From assembly GCF_014635565.1 (NCBI RefSeq), contig NZ_BMDB01000001.1, forward strand, positions 372,001 through 436,000: DNA of 64,000 nt, in the 5' to 3' direction. This stretch comes from Phocicoccus schoeneichii. Lineage in GTDB: Bacteria > Bacillota > Bacilli > Staphylococcales > Salinicoccaceae. Positions 63,305 through 64,000 of the stretch are shown piece after piece; position 1 is the first letter of the stretch, and each line of letters begins with the position of its first letter. Under the pieces are notes generated by a model. It did not search any database. It saw nothing but the letters and a program-made list of their open reading frames with translations, and was not told the origin of the DNA. The position numbers were made by a program, and so were the translations under genes.

Positions 63305-63612
63305 TAAGCATCAATCTTTTCGATTGTTACTTTAGTGAATGGTTGTCTGTGACCTTGTTTACGATGGTAGTTTTTTCTACGTTTAAACTTGATCACGTCG
63401 ATTTTTTTAGCACGACCTTGTTTTTCTACTTTCGCAGAAACAGTAGCACCTTCAACTAATGGAGCACCAACTTTAACGCTGTCTCCACCAACGAATAATA
63501 CTCTGTCAAAAGTAACAGTGTCGCCTTCTTCAACGTCTAATTTTTCAACGAAGATCGTTTGACCTTCCTCTACTTTTAGTTGTTTACCGCCAGTTTCAAT
63601 AATTGCAAACAT
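63304..63612 (-). CDS. rplU: 50S ribosomal protein L21
   Basis: 102 residues, typical L21: [20 protein letters not shown] at the start and [20 protein letters not shown] near the end. First gene of rplU-prp-rpmA. The ATG follows AGGAGGTG. Confidence 0.97.
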   Translation of the reverse strand: MFAIIETGGKQLKVEEGQTIFVEKLDVEEGDTVTFDRVLFVGGDSVKVGAPLVEGATVSAKVEKQGRAKKIDVIKFKRRKNYHRKQGHRQPFTKVTIEKIDA

Positions 63613-63704
63613 ACTTACACCTCCTGAATATTAAGACACGCCATATAGGTGGATTTCTCACTTAAACCTTTTCTGAGCGGTTGATGTTTACAAATTCATC
63701 AACT
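63613..63704 (-). promoter_or_regulatory. L21 leader RNA
   Basis: About 90-nt leader between the rplU promoter and start. It holds a hairpin-forming stretch (gttgatga ... tcatcaac orientation near 63680-63702) and AATCCACCTATATGGCG, which I recognise as part of the Bacillales L21 leader, a proposed autoregulatory element. Boundaries are approximate. Confidence 0.65.
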
Positions 63705-63709
63705 TCTAT

Positions 63710-63738
63710 ATTATAAAGTAGTTCATTTTCTAAGTCAA
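63710..63738 (-). promoter_or_regulatory. Promoter of rplU-prp-rpmA
   Basis: Minus strand TTGACT (forward 63733-63738), 17 bp, TATAAT (forward 63710-63715): near-consensus SigA promoter. The -35 overlaps the mreD stop. Confidence 0.9.
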
Positions 63739-64000
63739 CGATTATTAAATACAGATTTACGAATTTTTGAAAGTATAATAACTACAATTAAGAGTGGGAT
63801 ATAGAGTATTGAATTTAAGAGTAAACTTGGTACTGCACGTAACGCAAAATAATCGAATACCGGCATCTCAATAACACCTATCACTCTATACATCAAATAA
63901 ATATACGTATCAAATAAAAATGTGTTCATGATGATGACGAAAAACAATGTGACATAGTCTCTATAGAACACTCTGAAAGCTGAATTCATAAATAGCACGA
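63735..64000 (-). CDS. mreD: Rod shape-determining protein MreD, C-terminal part
   Basis: The last 88 codons are visible and the gene continues beyond the window. At least two membrane helices (YVTLFFVIIMNTFLFDTYIY and SLLLNSILYIPLLIVVIILS), then a basic tail. Assignment rests on topology and on the position just upstream of rplU, as in S. aureus mreC-mreD-rplU. MreD works with MreC at sites of wall synthesis. Confidence 0.75.
   Translation of the reverse strand, partial: VLFMNSAFRVFYRDYVTLFFVIIMNTFLFDTYIYLMYRVIGVIEMPVFDYFALRAVPSLLLNSILYIPLLIVVIILSKIRKSVFNNR

Overview
The window is about 64 kb of low-GC Firmicute chromosome. Gene order and gene content place it in the Bacillales, most likely the family Staphylococcaceae. 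The order hrcA-grpE-dnaK-dnaJ-prmA-rsmE, lepA/rpsT, holA/comE, the yqe block, greA to alaS, recD2-mnmA-iscS, cymR-rarA-6S RNA, aspS-hisS-lytH-dtd-rel-apt-recJ-secDF and the tgt-queA-ruvBA-obg-rpmA-prp-rplU-mreD block matches the core order remembered for Staphylococcus and Bacillus subtilis. A Bacillus-type Fe-S Fnr next to a ba3 oxidase is not what I would expect in Staphylococcus itself. A relative such as Jeotgalicoccus or Nosocomiicoccus is a plausible guess, but it was not tested.

Layout: 1-9161 (minus strand) carries rRNA and ribosomal-protein methyltransferases, the HrcA/CIRCE heat-shock operon, hemW and lepA. rpsT (plus) diverges from lepA. 9776-14309 holds holA, the yqzM-like small gene (plus) and the comE DNA-uptake genes. 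In this stretch comEA lacks any ordinary start codon upstream of its membrane anchor. 14373-19257 is the yqeM-rsfS-yqeK-nadD-yhbY-aroE-yqeH-yqeG operon. 19318-26282 runs from mtnN and greA to alaS, which has a T-box leader. 26534-31833 holds recD2, a TPR protein, mnmA and its cysteine desulfurase.

31968-39548 is a less conserved block: a luciferase-like monooxygenase, a structured intergenic repeat, an M20 peptidase, hom-thrC-thrB and a UbiB/ABC1 kinase. Threonine synthesis looks damaged here. thrC carries a one-base frameshift, Hom lacks its C-terminal ACT domain, and only the ACT end of an aspartokinase remains. 39566-41990 returns to core genes (cymR, rarA, 6S RNA).

41988-45132 is a small oxygen-response module. 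It has an Fnr with the Bacillus C-x2-C-x4-C C-terminal cluster motif, divergent from a three-gene ba3-type cytochrome oxidase operon. A TGTGA-N6-TCACT site sits exactly 41.5 bp upstream of the inferred oxidase start and also overlaps the fnr promoter region. 45282-63612 is core again: aspS-hisS under a T-box, peptidoglycan amidase, stringent response, recombination, protein export, queuosine synthesis, Obg, and ribosomal proteins L27/L21 with the Prp protease that matures L27. mreD is cut by the window end and rsmE by the window start.

I saw no tRNA, rRNA, CRISPR array, insertion sequence or prophage gene. The most unusual signals are the Fnr/ba3 control region, the comEA start with its overlapping hairpin, the decayed threonine locus and the structured repeat at 32992-33079.
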